Part shown: in pieces, positions 28,039-37,063 of the stretch
Numbering within the stretch: position 1 is the stretch's first letter
Layout: the number at the start of each line of letters is the position of its first letter
Assembly: GCA_946544235.1 (NCBI GenBank)
Contig: CAMNMC010000093.1
Span: forward strand, 1-64,000
Length of the DNA: 64,000 bases
Reading direction: 5' to 3'
DNA from: an uncultured Lachnospiraceae bacterium
GTDB taxonomy: Bacteria; Bacillota; Clostridia; Lachnospirales; Lachnospiraceae
Translations under genes and position numbers: made by a program
Notes under the pieces: model-generated
The model's input: the letters and a program-made list of their open reading frames with translations, nothing else
Database searches by the model: none
What the model was told of the DNA's origin: nothing

Positions 28039-28824
28039 ATGAGAAAAAGGTTTACTATTTTAATGGCATTTCTTGCAATGACATTATTTACTGTTGGATG
28101 TGATAAAAAATCCAATTCCGATTCAACTGATAAAGATACGAAGAGTACAGCGGTTGTCAGCTCAAGCGAAGAGAATGATACTGAAGAACCGGCTGACAAG
28201 ATTGTCAGTGTTGATGAGTTTTTGGAATATTACGGTGTTACGGAGACGGATATCCCAAGAGAGTACATCCTGGATTTTATTATGCAATACAGACTCAGAA
28301 AGGATACATTAACTAAGGAGAGTTACTGGGATACGGTTTCGAATGATTATAATAATGGCGTGGTATACGGAACGGATACCGGGAGATTCTTTCAGGGGAC
28401 GCCGAGTGAGCTTCCGCTTGAGGATTATATAAAAACGGTCAATGTGATCGTTATTGAGTTTGCTATGTATTATGGCGGCGAGCTGGCTTATCCGAGAAGA
28501 TTGACACTTGATTTGAAGAATAAAAAGATATATTATGCTACAAGGTTGTTATCTGATTACACAGATGCAGAGAAGTCTGCAGATCTTAAAGACGAGGATG
28601 TACAGAGTATCAGAGATGAATTGCCAAAGCATATTTCGGAAAAACAGGATAAAGGGGCAGAATATAATCTTGATTATACTTTCGATATCAGCATGAAAGA
28701 TCCTGAGTACAATATAAAATGTTACAAAGGAAACAGTGGTGATGAACATAATTATCCCGGATTTGATGCATACTGGAAGGGGCTGTATAAAGAAAAATTC
28801 GGTGAAGAGTTTGTTTTTGAATAA
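28039..28824 (+). CDS. Lipoprotein of unknown function
   Basis: 261 aa. The signal peptide ends in lipobox LFTVGC (Cys about 19), followed by a Ser/Asp/Glu-rich linker and a globular domain (about 55-261) rich in Tyr, Asp and Lys. I do not recognise the fold. ATG at 28039 follows AAGGAG. The short gap (72 nt) after the EFR1 gene allows co-transcription. Confidence 0.78.
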   Translation: MRKRFTILMAFLAMTLFTVGCDKKSNSDSTDKDTKSTAVVSSSEENDTEEPADKIVSVDEFLEYYGVTETDIPREYILDFIMQYRLRKDTLTKESYWDTVSNDYNNGVVYGTDTGRFFQGTPSELPLEDYIKTVNVIVIEFAMYYGGELAYPRRLTLDLKNKKIYYATRLLSDYTDAEKSADLKDEDVQSIRDELPKHISEKQDKGAEYNLDYTFDISMKDPEYNIKCYKGNSGDEHNYPGFDAYWKGLYKEKFGEEFVFE

Positions 28825-28854
28825 TAAGTATTTTTTAAAGGAGATATACAGAAA

Positions 28855-29955
28855 ATGAAATTAGGAATCGTCGGATTGCCAAATGTCGGTAAATCTACAC
28901 TTTTCAATTCACTAACAAAGGCAGGGGCGTTGGCCGCAAACTATCCGTTTGCTACCATTGATCCGAATGTCGGAATAGTTGCGGTTCCGGACAAGCGTCT
29001 GGACGTGCTTACGGAGATGTACAATTCAGCTAAGACAACACCTGCTGTTATTGAGTTCGTTGATATTGCAGGGCTTGTTAAGGGTGCATCGAAGGGAGAA
29101 GGTCTCGGAAACCAGTTCCTTTCAAATATACGTGAATGTGATGCAATCGTTCACGTTGTAAGATGCTTTGATGATGCTGATGTCATCCATGTTGAGGGTT
29201 CGATCGATCCTATCCGTGACATCGAGACGATAAATATCGAGCTTATCTTCTCTGACCTTGAGGTTCTTGAGAGGCGTATGTCCAAGACAGTCAAGCTTTC
29301 GAGAAATGACAAGATGGCTGCTAAGGAATACGAGTTCCAGGAGAGACTGAAGAAGCATCTTGAGAATGATCAGCCTGTAAGAACCTTCGAGATAGCAGAT
29401 GATGACGATGAGAAGGCATGGATTCACGAATACAGCCTGCTTACATCTCTGCCGGTAATATTTGCAGCAAATGTTGCAGAGGACGATATGGCCGACGAGG
29501 GCGCTTCAAACGAATATGTTCAGAAGGTGCGTGCTTATGCGGCTGAGACAAACTGCGAAGTATTTACCGTATGCGCCAAGATGGAGGCTGAGATATCCGA
29601 GCTTGATGATGCTGAAAAGGCTGAGTACCTTGAAGCTCTCGGACTTACCGAGTCAGGGCTTGACAAGCTGATCAAGGCAAGCTACAGCCTTCTTGGACTT
29701 ATTTCATATCTGACAGCAGGAGAGACCGAGTCGAGAGCATGGACTATCAAGAAGGGTACCAAGGCACCACAGGCTGCAGGAAAGATCCATTCTGATTTTG
29801 AGAGAGGCTTTATTAAGGCTGAGATCGTAAGCTATGATGATCTGATCAGTTGCGGAAGCATGACAGCTGCAAAGGATAAGGGACTTGTCCGTCAGGAGGG
29901 CAAGGAATATGTCGTTCAGGACGGCGATGTAATCCTCTTTAAATTTAATGTATAG
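28855..29955 (+). CDS. ychF: Redox-regulated ATPase YchF (OLA1 family)
   Basis: 366 aa, the normal length. A universally conserved Obg-related P-loop protein that prefers ATP, binds ribosomes and affects stress responses. Seen: G1 GLPNVGKST (7-15), switch region FVDIAGLVKGASKGEGLGN, and the C-terminal TGS-like domain ending GDVILFKFNV. The G4 position reads ANVAEDD rather than NKxD, as expected for this family. AAGGAGATA precedes the ATG. Confidence 0.97.
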   Translation: MKLGIVGLPNVGKSTLFNSLTKAGALAANYPFATIDPNVGIVAVPDKRLDVLTEMYNSAKTTPAVIEFVDIAGLVKGASKGEGLGNQFLSNIRECDAIVHVVRCFDDADVIHVEGSIDPIRDIETINIELIFSDLEVLERRMSKTVKLSRNDKMAAKEYEFQERLKKHLENDQPVRTFEIADDDDEKAWIHEYSLLTSLPVIFAANVAEDDMADEGASNEYVQKVRAYAAETNCEVFTVCAKMEAEISELDDAEKAEYLEALGLTESGLDKLIKASYSLLGLISYLTAGETESRAWTIKKGTKAPQAAGKIHSDFERGFIKAEIVSYDDLISCGSMTAAKDKGLVRQEGKEYVVQDGDVILFKFNV

Positions 29956-30003
29956 ATGACATAGTGGGATATACATTAAACTGTTACGTGAAAGGATTAA
30001 TAT

Positions 30004-31236
30004 ATGAATGGTATTCATTTTCCGGGACTTGGAATTCATTTCTGGAATGTTCTGGACGGATTTACTATATTTGGCATAGAGATAAAGCTTTATGCGGTTG
30101 TGATAGCTCTTGGCTTTGTGCTTGCACTTCTGGTTGCGAGCAGGGAGGCAAGACTCAGCAGACAGAACGAAGAAACTTATCTTGATTTCTTCCTCTGGCT
30201 GATCATTCCGGCAATAGTCGGAGCACGTATTTATTACGTTATCTTCAGCTGGGATGAATACTATGAGAAGGGCAAGGGCTTCTGGAAGACCTTTGTTGAT
30301 ATCATAAATATACGAGAGGGTGGACTTGCAATCTACGGCGGTCTGATCGTCGGAACCTTCGTTGCTTTCGTCTTCAATAAGAAGAAAAAACTGAGTCTTC
30401 CGCTTATGGGCGATACGGTCTGCATGGGCGTGCTGATCGGTCAGATGCTAGGAAGATGGGGCAACTTCTTCAACAGAGAGGTATTCGGTGATTATACAAA
30501 GTCATTTATTAGAATGGCTATACCTGTTGATTATTTTGCAAACGAAGGATCTTTAAATCGCTATCTGGATGAAGGGATAATCACAAATAAAATGCTGATG
30601 AATCCGGAGATCGTCGGTAAGAGGACAGCGTGTATAACGGTTTATCCGGCTTTCCTTCTTGAAGGACTCTGGTGTCTGGCAGTACTTATACTGATCCTTC
30701 TTTACAGGAGACATAAGAAGTTTGATGGCGAGTTATCTCTTATATATATAATGGGATATGGTCTCGGAAGATTTCTGATCGAGGGTATCAGAACAGATTC
30801 TCTTATGCTTGGAAATATTAAGGTGTCTCAGCTGGTGGCTCTTATCTGCTTCTTCGGTGCGATGGGACTGATGGTCTATAATCATGTGAGGATACTGAGA
30901 GGTCATACGCCGAAGTGCCACAGTATCATGAAGCTGTCTGAATACAGAGAACTGAGAGCAGCTGAGAAGAAGTCGGCTGAGAAGGAAGAGACTGCAGAGA
31001 AGAAGACCGGCGAGAAGAAAGAAGCCGCTGAGAAGAAAAACAGCGAGAAGAAAACTGCAGATAAAAATGAGGCGGATGGGAAGAAGAAAACCTCTGCTGA
31101 AGAAGAAACTGCAGAGAATAAAACCGAGAAGAATAAAACGGCTGCCAGGGATGAGGATGTTGATAACTCATCCGATAATAAGAAAAACGGTGCCGGAAAA
31201 AAGAATAACAAAACATCTAAATCAACAAAAAAATAG
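30004..31236 (+). CDS. lgt: Prolipoprotein diacylglyceryl transferase with Lys/Glu tail
   Basis: 410 aa. Lgt adds diacylglycerol to the lipobox cysteine, needed for the several lipoproteins in this window. Seen: multiple membrane helices, the NIREGGLAIYGGLIVG signature (about 99-114), GQMLGRWGNFFNREVFG with the conserved GRxGNFxN (about 146-162), and GLGRFLIEGIRTDS near the end of the core. The core ends at about residue 300; the remaining ~110 residues are Lys/Glu/Ala/Asn-rich low complexity, predicted to be cytoplasmic. The family is usually 260-290 aa. Starts 49 nt after ychF. Confidence 0.95.
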   Translation: MNGIHFPGLGIHFWNVLDGFTIFGIEIKLYAVVIALGFVLALLVASREARLSRQNEETYLDFFLWLIIPAIVGARIYYVIFSWDEYYEKGKGFWKTFVDIINIREGGLAIYGGLIVGTFVAFVFNKKKKLSLPLMGDTVCMGVLIGQMLGRWGNFFNREVFGDYTKSFIRMAIPVDYFANEGSLNRYLDEGIITNKMLMNPEIVGKRTACITVYPAFLLEGLWCLAVLILILLYRRHKKFDGELSLIYIMGYGLGRFLIEGIRTDSLMLGNIKVSQLVALICFFGAMGLMVYNHVRILRGHTPKCHSIMKLSEYRELRAAEKKSAEKEETAEKKTGEKKEAAEKKNSEKKTADKNEADGKKKTSAEEETAENKTEKNKTAARDEDVDNSSDNKKNGAGKKNNKTSKSTKK

Positions 31237-31240
31237 CATA

Positions 31241-31298
31241 GTGGTGTGAGGTGGCGGAAAACAGCCATATTATCGCCAAAGTGGTGTAAAAAAGTGGG
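31241..31298 (+). promoter_or_regulatory. Distal GTGG box cluster (possible MraZ sites)
   Basis: GTGG motifs at 31241, 31251, 31281 and 31294. The first three keep a 10-bp phase. They lie upstream of the terminator at 31345 and could be outlying copies of the MraZ operator. Confidence 0.35.
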
Positions 31299-31344
31299 TA
31301 ATCACAAAATATAGATGGGACAACGAACCACACCACAAAATATT

Positions 31345-31375
31345 GAAAAAGTCGCTTTCGGGCGGCTTTTTTATT
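31345..31375 (+). terminator. Terminator of the ychF-lgt region
   Basis: AAGTCGC pairs with GCGGCTT (one G-U) across a TTTCGG-type loop, followed by TTTTTTATT. It separates lgt from the dcw cluster. Confidence 0.8.
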
Positions 31376-31441
31376 GTGCAAAATGACAGAAAAACAGCGG
31401 AAAATTTGTCAAATATGCTCCAAAAAAATAAAAACTCTCAC

Positions 31442-31470
31442 TTGCGAAAAAGCGCATTTTAATGTAATAT
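31442..31470 (+). promoter_or_regulatory. dcw cluster promoter upstream of mraZ
   Basis: TTGCGA (31442-31447), a 17-bp spacer and TAATAT (31465-31470). The predicted start site, about 31477, falls at the first MraZ box, a position suited to repression by its own product. Confidence 0.65.
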
Positions 31471-31477
31471 TGGAGAC

Positions 31478-31526
31478 AGGTGGGGCGAAATGGCACCTTG
31501 GGGTAACAAGGTGTCACAAAGTGGTT
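31478..31526 (+). promoter_or_regulatory. MraZ operator: five boxes with helical spacing
   Basis: G/T-rich boxes (GTGG, ATGG, GGGG, GTGT, GTGG) begin at about 31480, 31490, 31500, 31511 and 31521, i.e. every 10-11 bp. MraZ proteins are known to bind short tandem GTGG-type repeats of this spacing in front of their own operon. The rest of the 383-nt gap up to mraZ holds the terminator, the promoter and a repeated TTGTTGATA. Confidence 0.65.
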
Positions 31527-31619
31527 GAAAACTTGTTGATATTGTTGATAACTTTTCAACAGCTCCGGATCAGAGTGATCGCCCGATAAGGATATTTCAG
31601 AGGAAAGGAGGAAAACACA

Positions 31620-32066
31620 ATGTCCAAAAACATGAAAGGTACATTTACTCATAGTGTTGATGCTAAGGGCAGAGTGATCATTCCTTCTAAGATAAGAGAT
31701 ATCCTTGGACGTGAGTTTGTTATAACTCTGGGTATTGACGATTGCCTCTACCTTTACAGTACAGAGGAGTGGGACAGCTTCACCGACAGACTTCGTGCCA
31801 TCGGTAATAAGACAGAAGCGGCAAGAAATATAAGAAGATTCTTTCAGGCAAATGCAAGAGATGCTGAGATAGACGGTCAGGGAAGAACTCTTATTCCATC
31901 AGAGTTTCGTGAAGAGATCGGAATCGATAAGGAAGTTGTTATAGTTGGTAACGGCGAGAAGGCCGAAATATGGAGCAAGGAAACCTGGGATGCTCTGAAC
32001 AAGAAACCTGAACTCACCAAGGAAGGCGTCAAAAAGGCACTTGAAGACATTGATTATTTCTTCTAG
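31620..32066 (+). CDS. mraZ: Transcriptional regulator MraZ
   Basis: 148 aa. DNA-binding repressor of the division/cell-wall cluster, made of two SpoVT-AbrB half domains: DAKGRVIIPSKIRDIL (about 14-29) and DGQGRTLIPSEFREEI (about 85-100). Autoregulation is expected from the boxes at 31478-31526. AAAGGAGG precedes the ATG. First gene of the cluster that runs to ftsZ. Confidence 0.96.
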   Translation: MSKNMKGTFTHSVDAKGRVIIPSKIRDILGREFVITLGIDDCLYLYSTEEWDSFTDRLRAIGNKTEAARNIRRFFQANARDAEIDGQGRTLIPSEFREEIGIDKEVVIVGNGEKAEIWSKETWDALNKKPELTKEGVKKALEDIDYFF

Positions 32067-32122
32067 GAAAAGGAGTGGCCGGGCAGTCAGCTTCGGATGA
32101 TGCAGGATAAAGGTGGGATAAA

Positions 32123-33061
32123 GTGGTGGAATTCAGTCATATACCGGTACTGTTTAATGAGGTTATCGAAAATCTGAATATAAAAGAAGATGGAGTGTAT
32201 TTTGACGGAACTCTCGGAGGCGGAGGCCATTCGGAAGGAATACTTAAAAGACTTGGCCCGACCGGACGACTGATCGCAACCGATCAGGACAGAGATGCGA
32301 TCGAAAGTACGAGAGAGAGACTGAAGGAATACTCCGACAGACTTACGATAGTTAAAAGTAATTTTGTAAATATAGATACGGTACTGAAGGATCTCGGAGT
32401 TGACAGGGTAGATGGAATACTCCTTGATCTGGGAGTTTCATCCTATCAGTTTGATAATGCCGAGAGAGGATTTTCCTACAGGAATGATGCACCGCTCGAC
32501 ATGAGGATGGACAGAGATACCGGTGTGACGGCAGCGGATATAGTGAATGATTACAGCGAGGAAGAGCTTGCAAGGATAATCAGAGAATACGGTGAGGAAC
32601 CGTTTGCCGGAAGGATAGCAAGAGCTATCGCAAATGCCAGAGAAAAAAGCAGGATTGAAACAACGTTTCAGCTTAATGAGATCATAAAGGAAGCTCTTCC
32701 TGCAAAGGTCAAAAGTAAAAAAGGACATCCGGCAAAACAAACCTATCAGGCGATAAGGATAGAGCTTAATCATGAGCTCGAGGTGCTTTCAGAAGCACTT
32801 GACAAGATGATAAACCTCCTTCTTCCGGGAGGAAGGTTATGTATAATAACCTTCCATTCTCTGGAAGACCGGATGGTTAAGAATAAATTCAGAGTAGCGA
32901 TGAACCCGTGCATATGCCCGCCGGACTTTCCGGTATGTGTATGCGGCAGGAAGAGTAAAGGGAAGGTAGTAACCAGGAAACCGATTGTTGCTGATGATAC
33001 GGAGCTGCAGGAGAACAGCAGGGCAAAAAGCGCAAAGCTCAGAGTGTTTGAAAAAATGTAA
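32123..33061 (+). CDS. rsmH: 16S rRNA (cytosine(1402)-N4)-methyltransferase RsmH
   Basis: 312 aa. Methylates C1402 of 16S rRNA in the decoding centre. Seen: the N-terminal [11 protein letters not shown], the SAM loop [13 protein letters not shown] (about 29-41), [11 protein letters not shown] and the C-terminal [13 protein letters not shown]. Starts with GTG at 32123 (a second GTG follows at once). The GTGG motifs at 32113 and 32123 lie 10 bp apart and overlap the start region, so a further MraZ contact is conceivable. Confidence 0.96.
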   Translation: MVEFSHIPVLFNEVIENLNIKEDGVYFDGTLGGGGHSEGILKRLGPTGRLIATDQDRDAIESTRERLKEYSDRLTIVKSNFVNIDTVLKDLGVDRVDGILLDLGVSSYQFDNAERGFSYRNDAPLDMRMDRDTGVTAADIVNDYSEEELARIIREYGEEPFAGRIARAIANAREKSRIETTFQLNEIIKEALPAKVKSKKGHPAKQTYQAIRIELNHELEVLSEALDKMINLLLPGGRLCIITFHSLEDRMVKNKFRVAMNPCICPPDFPVCVCGRKSKGKVVTRKPIVADDTELQENSRAKSAKLRVFEKM

Positions 33062-33073
33062 AGGGGAAAAAAG

Positions 33074-33694
33074 ATGGAGCAGAAAAGGTATATGAGAGAA
33101 GTATATTATGTTGATGGAAGTACTGTCAGAAAAAAATATGTTTACGATAATGCTGCTCCGGAGCTTGCACCAAGAGTTATACCTGCACAGCGTCCTCAGC
33201 AGAGACCTGCAAGGGTACCGGGCAGAAGATCATCGGCAGCACCTGCTTATGATCCGAGAAGAACTCCTGAGAGAAGACCGGATACAGAGCACAGGAGAGT
33301 AAGAAAAACAGCGGCTGTAGAGCAGCCTGTAACCTACAGAGTATCGGCTGTCAAGGCAAGAAAATCACTTGCATTTGATTTTAAATATACTCTTTTCCTT
33401 GCTTTTGCAATGGTAATAATGATATTCTCATGTGCAAACATGATCAGAATGGAAAGCAAGATAGACAGCAAGAAGAGTGAGATTTCAAGTCTTCAGACAG
33501 AGATCAGGGATATGAAGGCAGACAATGAGGCGTTTGAAAACAGTCTTTCAGATTCCTATACACTTGAGGAAATCTACAATATCGCCGTTAATGAACTCGG
33601 AATGGTATATTCACAGAAGGGTCAGATAGTATATTACAATACAGCAAACGAGGACTACGTGAACCAGTATCAGGATGTTCCGAGTGCTGATTAG
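33074..33694 (+). CDS. ftsL: FtsL/DivIC-type septum protein
   Basis: 206 aa. A basic, Arg/Pro/Ala-rich cytoplasmic region (1-95) is followed by one membrane helix (about 104-121), then an extracytoplasmic coiled coil (MESKIDSKKSEISSLQTEIRDMK...) ending in a YNIAVNELGM segment. Such proteins join FtsB and FtsQ to activate the FtsW-PBP synthase. Sequence similarity in this family is low; the call rests on topology and position between rsmH and a class B PBP. Confidence 0.85.
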   Translation: MEQKRYMREVYYVDGSTVRKKYVYDNAAPELAPRVIPAQRPQQRPARVPGRRSSAAPAYDPRRTPERRPDTEHRRVRKTAAVEQPVTYRVSAVKARKSLAFDFKYTLFLAFAMVIMIFSCANMIRMESKIDSKKSEISSLQTEIRDMKADNEAFENSLSDSYTLEEIYNIAVNELGMVYSQKGQIVYYNTANEDYVNQYQDVPSAD

Positions 33695-33710
33695 GAGGCA
33701 CTGAATCTAT

Positions 33711-35927
33711 ATGGGCAGAGGGTCAGACAATCTGTCACAGACAGGTAAACAAAGTAAAAAAAATAAGCGAAGAAGAAAGGTGTTCCTCAGGTATATGAGG
33801 ATGCACCTTCTTGTCGTTATGGGAATTATTACCATAATGCTCGGTGTGATCATCGGAAGGCTTATTCAGCTCAATGTCAAGAAGGGCAAGGAGTACGAAA
33901 GCAGGGTTCTCAGTCAGAGAAACTACACCAGTACGACCGTGCCTTACAAGCGTGGTGACATACTTGACAGAAACGGCACCAAGCTGGCAATGAGCAATAA
34001 GGTTTATAACCTTATAATCGAGCCTAAGAATATTCTTCGTAATGAAAAGAAGAAGAATGCAACCGTTGCAGCAATCCTCAAGTTCTTTGACATAACTGAA
34101 GAGGAACTCATGAAATATCTTGAGGATAAGGAGTCCTTCTATGAGGTTGTCAGAAAGGATCTTTCCTACGAGCAGATGAAGGCCTTTACCGATTATGAAA
34201 AGTCGGATGAAGGTGAGGATGTAGTCGGTGTCTGGTTCGAGGAGAACTATGAGAGAGTATATCCGAATGGTGTCCTCGGATGCCATATGCTTGGCTTCGT
34301 AGTAAGCGGAAATGTCGGTCTTGGCGGTATCGAGGGTGAATACAATGAATACCTTAACGGTGAAGACGGACGTACTTATGTTTATATAACTGATGATTAC
34401 AGTACTCAGAAAACAACCGAGCCTGCAAACAATGGTGATACGGTTGTGACAACGATAGACGCAGAGATCCAGGCGATAGTTCAGCAGAACTGTGAGGAAT
34501 ACATGGAGACGGTCGGTGCGGAAAATATCTCCGTTCTTGTAATGAATCCTAAAAACTGTGAGATTCTTGCACTGTACAATGCTCATCAGTATGATCCGAA
34601 CGATGCTTACGATACAAAATATCTGAAATATCAGTTCCCTAAGCTTTCGGATGAAGAATTCGAGAAGACCATGAAAACCATGTCGGATGACGAGACAGTT
34701 GAGAGACTGAACAAGCTTTGGAGAAGCTTTGTTGTCAGCGACTGTTATGAACCGGGTTCGACCTATAAGGTATTTACCATATCAGGTGCACTTGAGGATG
34801 GCATATTAAACGGTGATGAGACATTTTACTGTAATGGCTATGAGACAGTTGCAGGCGAGAATATCATGTGCGTAAACCATGATGGTCACGGAACACTTAC
34901 TGTATCCGGTGCTCTTGAGAATTCGTGCAACGACTGCCTTATGCAGATCGCATCGATGGAAGGTCCGGAAATCTTTGATAAATATCAGGTTCTCTTCGGA
35001 TTTGGTCAGAGAACAAATGTTGACCTGCCGGGAGAGCAGAGCGAGGACTCGCTCGCATCACTTGTTTATCACGAAGATACACTTAATCCTGTTGAGCTTG
35101 CAACCTCATCCTTCGGACAGGGTGTTACGGTTACGATGATGCAGCTGGGAACAGCCTTCTGTTCCGCTATCAACGGTGGATATTATTATCAGCCGCACGT
35201 AGTAAGCAGGATAGTTGATGAAAATGGAAATCTTGTTAAGAGCTTTGACGATATTCTTGTCAAGAGAACGATCTCCGAAGATACATCAGCTCAGATGAGA
35301 GAAATACTTCACAAGGTTGTAACCGATGGTTCCGGAAAGCTTGCCGGAGTCGATGGTTATTCGATAGGTGGTAAGACCGGAACGGCAGAAAAGCTTCCTC
35401 GAGGAAATAATAAATATCTCCTTTCCTTTATAGGCTTTGCACCGGTTGATGATCCACAGGTTGTTGTTTATTGTATAGTTGATGAGCCGCATCTTGATCT
35501 TCAGTATCTCAGTGCGGCAGGTTCGGTTGTATTTAATATGATCGCAGAGGACCTCTTCCCATACATGAACATCTATAAAACAGATGACGATTATGATGAA
35601 GATGCAGATATCGATCCTGTTTCTCCTATCTATGAAGGAGATGCACCTGAAAATGATGTTGCAGGTGGTGGTGAAAACCATTATGAGACGATAGGAGAGA
35701 CCTCAACCTCTGACAGAGACGGTAATTCGGATGATTCGGATGGCGGCGAAGATGCCGGTTCGGATGAAGACAGCAGCGGTGAGTCGGACAGTACGGAAGG
35801 AAGCACTGATGCGGATCAATCCGGCGAAGACAGTGAAACGGAAGGATCAGATGGAAGCAATGCTGAGAATGGCGACTCTGACGGCGGCGAGACAGATGGT
35901 AATACAGACGGTGAAGGCGACAATTAA
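33711..35927 (+). CDS. Class B penicillin-binding protein (FtsI/SpoVD-type transpeptidase)
   Basis: 738 aa. Cross-links septal (or cortex) peptidoglycan outside the membrane. One N-terminal helix (about 28-48), a dimerisation domain beginning RGDILDRNGTKLA, then the transpeptidase with S350-T-Y-K353, S405-C-N407 and K555-T-G557. No PASTA domains. The last ~120 residues are a Gly/Ser/Asp/Glu-rich acidic tail not found in the usual enzymes. By position it corresponds to FtsI/PBP2B; SpoVD is the alternative if the organism sporulates. Starts 16 nt after ftsL. Confidence 0.93.
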   Translation: MGRGSDNLSQTGKQSKKNKRRRKVFLRYMRMHLLVVMGIITIMLGVIIGRLIQLNVKKGKEYESRVLSQRNYTSTTVPYKRGDILDRNGTKLAMSNKVYNLIIEPKNILRNEKKKNATVAAILKFFDITEEELMKYLEDKESFYEVVRKDLSYEQMKAFTDYEKSDEGEDVVGVWFEENYERVYPNGVLGCHMLGFVVSGNVGLGGIEGEYNEYLNGEDGRTYVYITDDYSTQKTTEPANNGDTVVTTIDAEIQAIVQQNCEEYMETVGAENISVLVMNPKNCEILALYNAHQYDPNDAYDTKYLKYQFPKLSDEEFEKTMKTMSDDETVERLNKLWRSFVVSDCYEPGSTYKVFTISGALEDGILNGDETFYCNGYETVAGENIMCVNHDGHGTLTVSGALENSCNDCLMQIASMEGPEIFDKYQVLFGFGQRTNVDLPGEQSEDSLASLVYHEDTLNPVELATSSFGQGVTVTMMQLGTAFCSAINGGYYYQPHVVSRIVDENGNLVKSFDDILVKRTISEDTSAQMREILHKVVTDGSGKLAGVDGYSIGGKTGTAEKLPRGNNKYLLSFIGFAPVDDPQVVVYCIVDEPHLDLQYLSAAGSVVFNMIAEDLFPYMNIYKTDDDYDEDADIDPVSPIYEGDAPENDVAGGGENHYETIGETSTSDRDGNSDDSDGGEDAGSDEDSSGESDSTEGSTDADQSGEDSETEGSDGSNAENGDSDGGETDGNTDGEGDN

Positions 35928-36015
35928 TGACAGGATATCTGTAGGAGATATTTAACAAATACTTGACAGAGGGTGTATCATATAAAGCATCGATTAAAAT
36001 GTGGAGGAATTAGAG

Positions 36016-37011
36016 ATGCGAGGCATGTTATTTGCAGTGAAATGTATGGATATCAAGAAGGATGTGGCGGCACCGGTGCTTATAGCATTTGTGATAAGCG
36101 TTATCCTTTGTAAGCTCATGATACCTGTACTCCATAAGATGAAGTTTGGACAGTACATCAGGGAGGAAGGACCGGAGGCACATAAGAAAAAGGCGGGAAC
36201 TCCGACCATGGGCGGAATAATGATACTCCTTGCTTTTGCTTCGGTTTCTGTATTCTACGCAACAAGATACAGTGAGATCATACCGGTACTTATCGCAGCA
36301 GTCGGATTTGGAATCGTCGGATTTCTGGATGACTTTATCAAGATAGGTCTGAAGCGTTCGGAGGGACTTACACCTCTGCAGAAAATGATCGGTCAGATTC
36401 TTGTAACTGCAGGACTTGCCGCATATATGGGCTGGAAATACGAAAATATAACCGTAATAAGGATTCCTTTTACGGATTCCACAATTGATCTCGGATGGTT
36501 CTATTATGTGCTTCTGTTTGTGATGGTAATAGGAACAGAGAACGGATCGAATTTTACGGACGGACTTGACGGACTTGCTTCATCGGTTACTTCTGTTATA
36601 GCTGTATTTTTCATAGCGGCAGGCGTGATGTACGGCTCGGCAGGAATTGCATCAACCTCAGGCGCAATGCTCGGAGCATTACTCGGATTTCTTGTATTTA
36701 ACTGTCATCCGGCTAAGGTTTTCATGGGTGATACGGGCTCACTTATGCTGGGAGGCTATACAGCGGCAGCGGCACTGGTTCTTCGTCAGCCGCTCATAAT
36801 TATAATCATCGCATTTATCTACCTTATAGAGGTTGTTTCGGTAATAATACAGGTTGCTGTTTTCAAGGCAACACACGGACAGAGAAGGTTCTTCAGGATG
36901 GCACCTATTCATCATCATTTTGAGCTTGGCGGTTGGGAAGAAACCAAGGTGGTGACAATGTTTACCATCGTTACCATGCTGCTTATGATGGTGGCACTCA
37001 TCGCACTGTAA
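36016..37011 (+). CDS. mraY: Phospho-N-acetylmuramoyl-pentapeptide transferase
   Basis: 331 aa. Makes lipid I from UDP-MurNAc-pentapeptide and undecaprenyl phosphate. Ten membrane helices with the family motifs KKAGTPTMGG (about 54-63), GFLDDFIKI, NFTDGLDGLA (about 178-187), FMGDTGSL and the APIHHHFEL loop. ATG at 36016 is chosen since GGAGG ends 8 nt before it; the GTG at 36001 overlaps that site. Confidence 0.97.
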   Translation: MRGMLFAVKCMDIKKDVAAPVLIAFVISVILCKLMIPVLHKMKFGQYIREEGPEAHKKKAGTPTMGGIMILLAFASVSVFYATRYSEIIPVLIAAVGFGIVGFLDDFIKIGLKRSEGLTPLQKMIGQILVTAGLAAYMGWKYENITVIRIPFTDSTIDLGWFYYVLLFVMVIGTENGSNFTDGLDGLASSVTSVIAVFFIAAGVMYGSAGIASTSGAMLGALLGFLVFNCHPAKVFMGDTGSLMLGGYTAAAALVLRQPLIIIIIAFIYLIEVVSVIIQVAVFKATHGQRRFFRMAPIHHHFELGGWEETKVVTMFTIVTMLLMMVALIAL

Positions 37012-37063
37012 AAAAGAGTAAACGGATCAGAGTAATATAGATCATATCGGAGGAAATTGAGAG

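Noticed and set aside
30903..31268. Long antisense open frame opposite the Lgt tail (and similar frames opposite ftsZ, rsmH, murD)
   Set aside because: They arise from biased codon use on the real strand, have no ribosome binding site, and encode low-complexity Ser/Phe or Leu/Ile-rich products.
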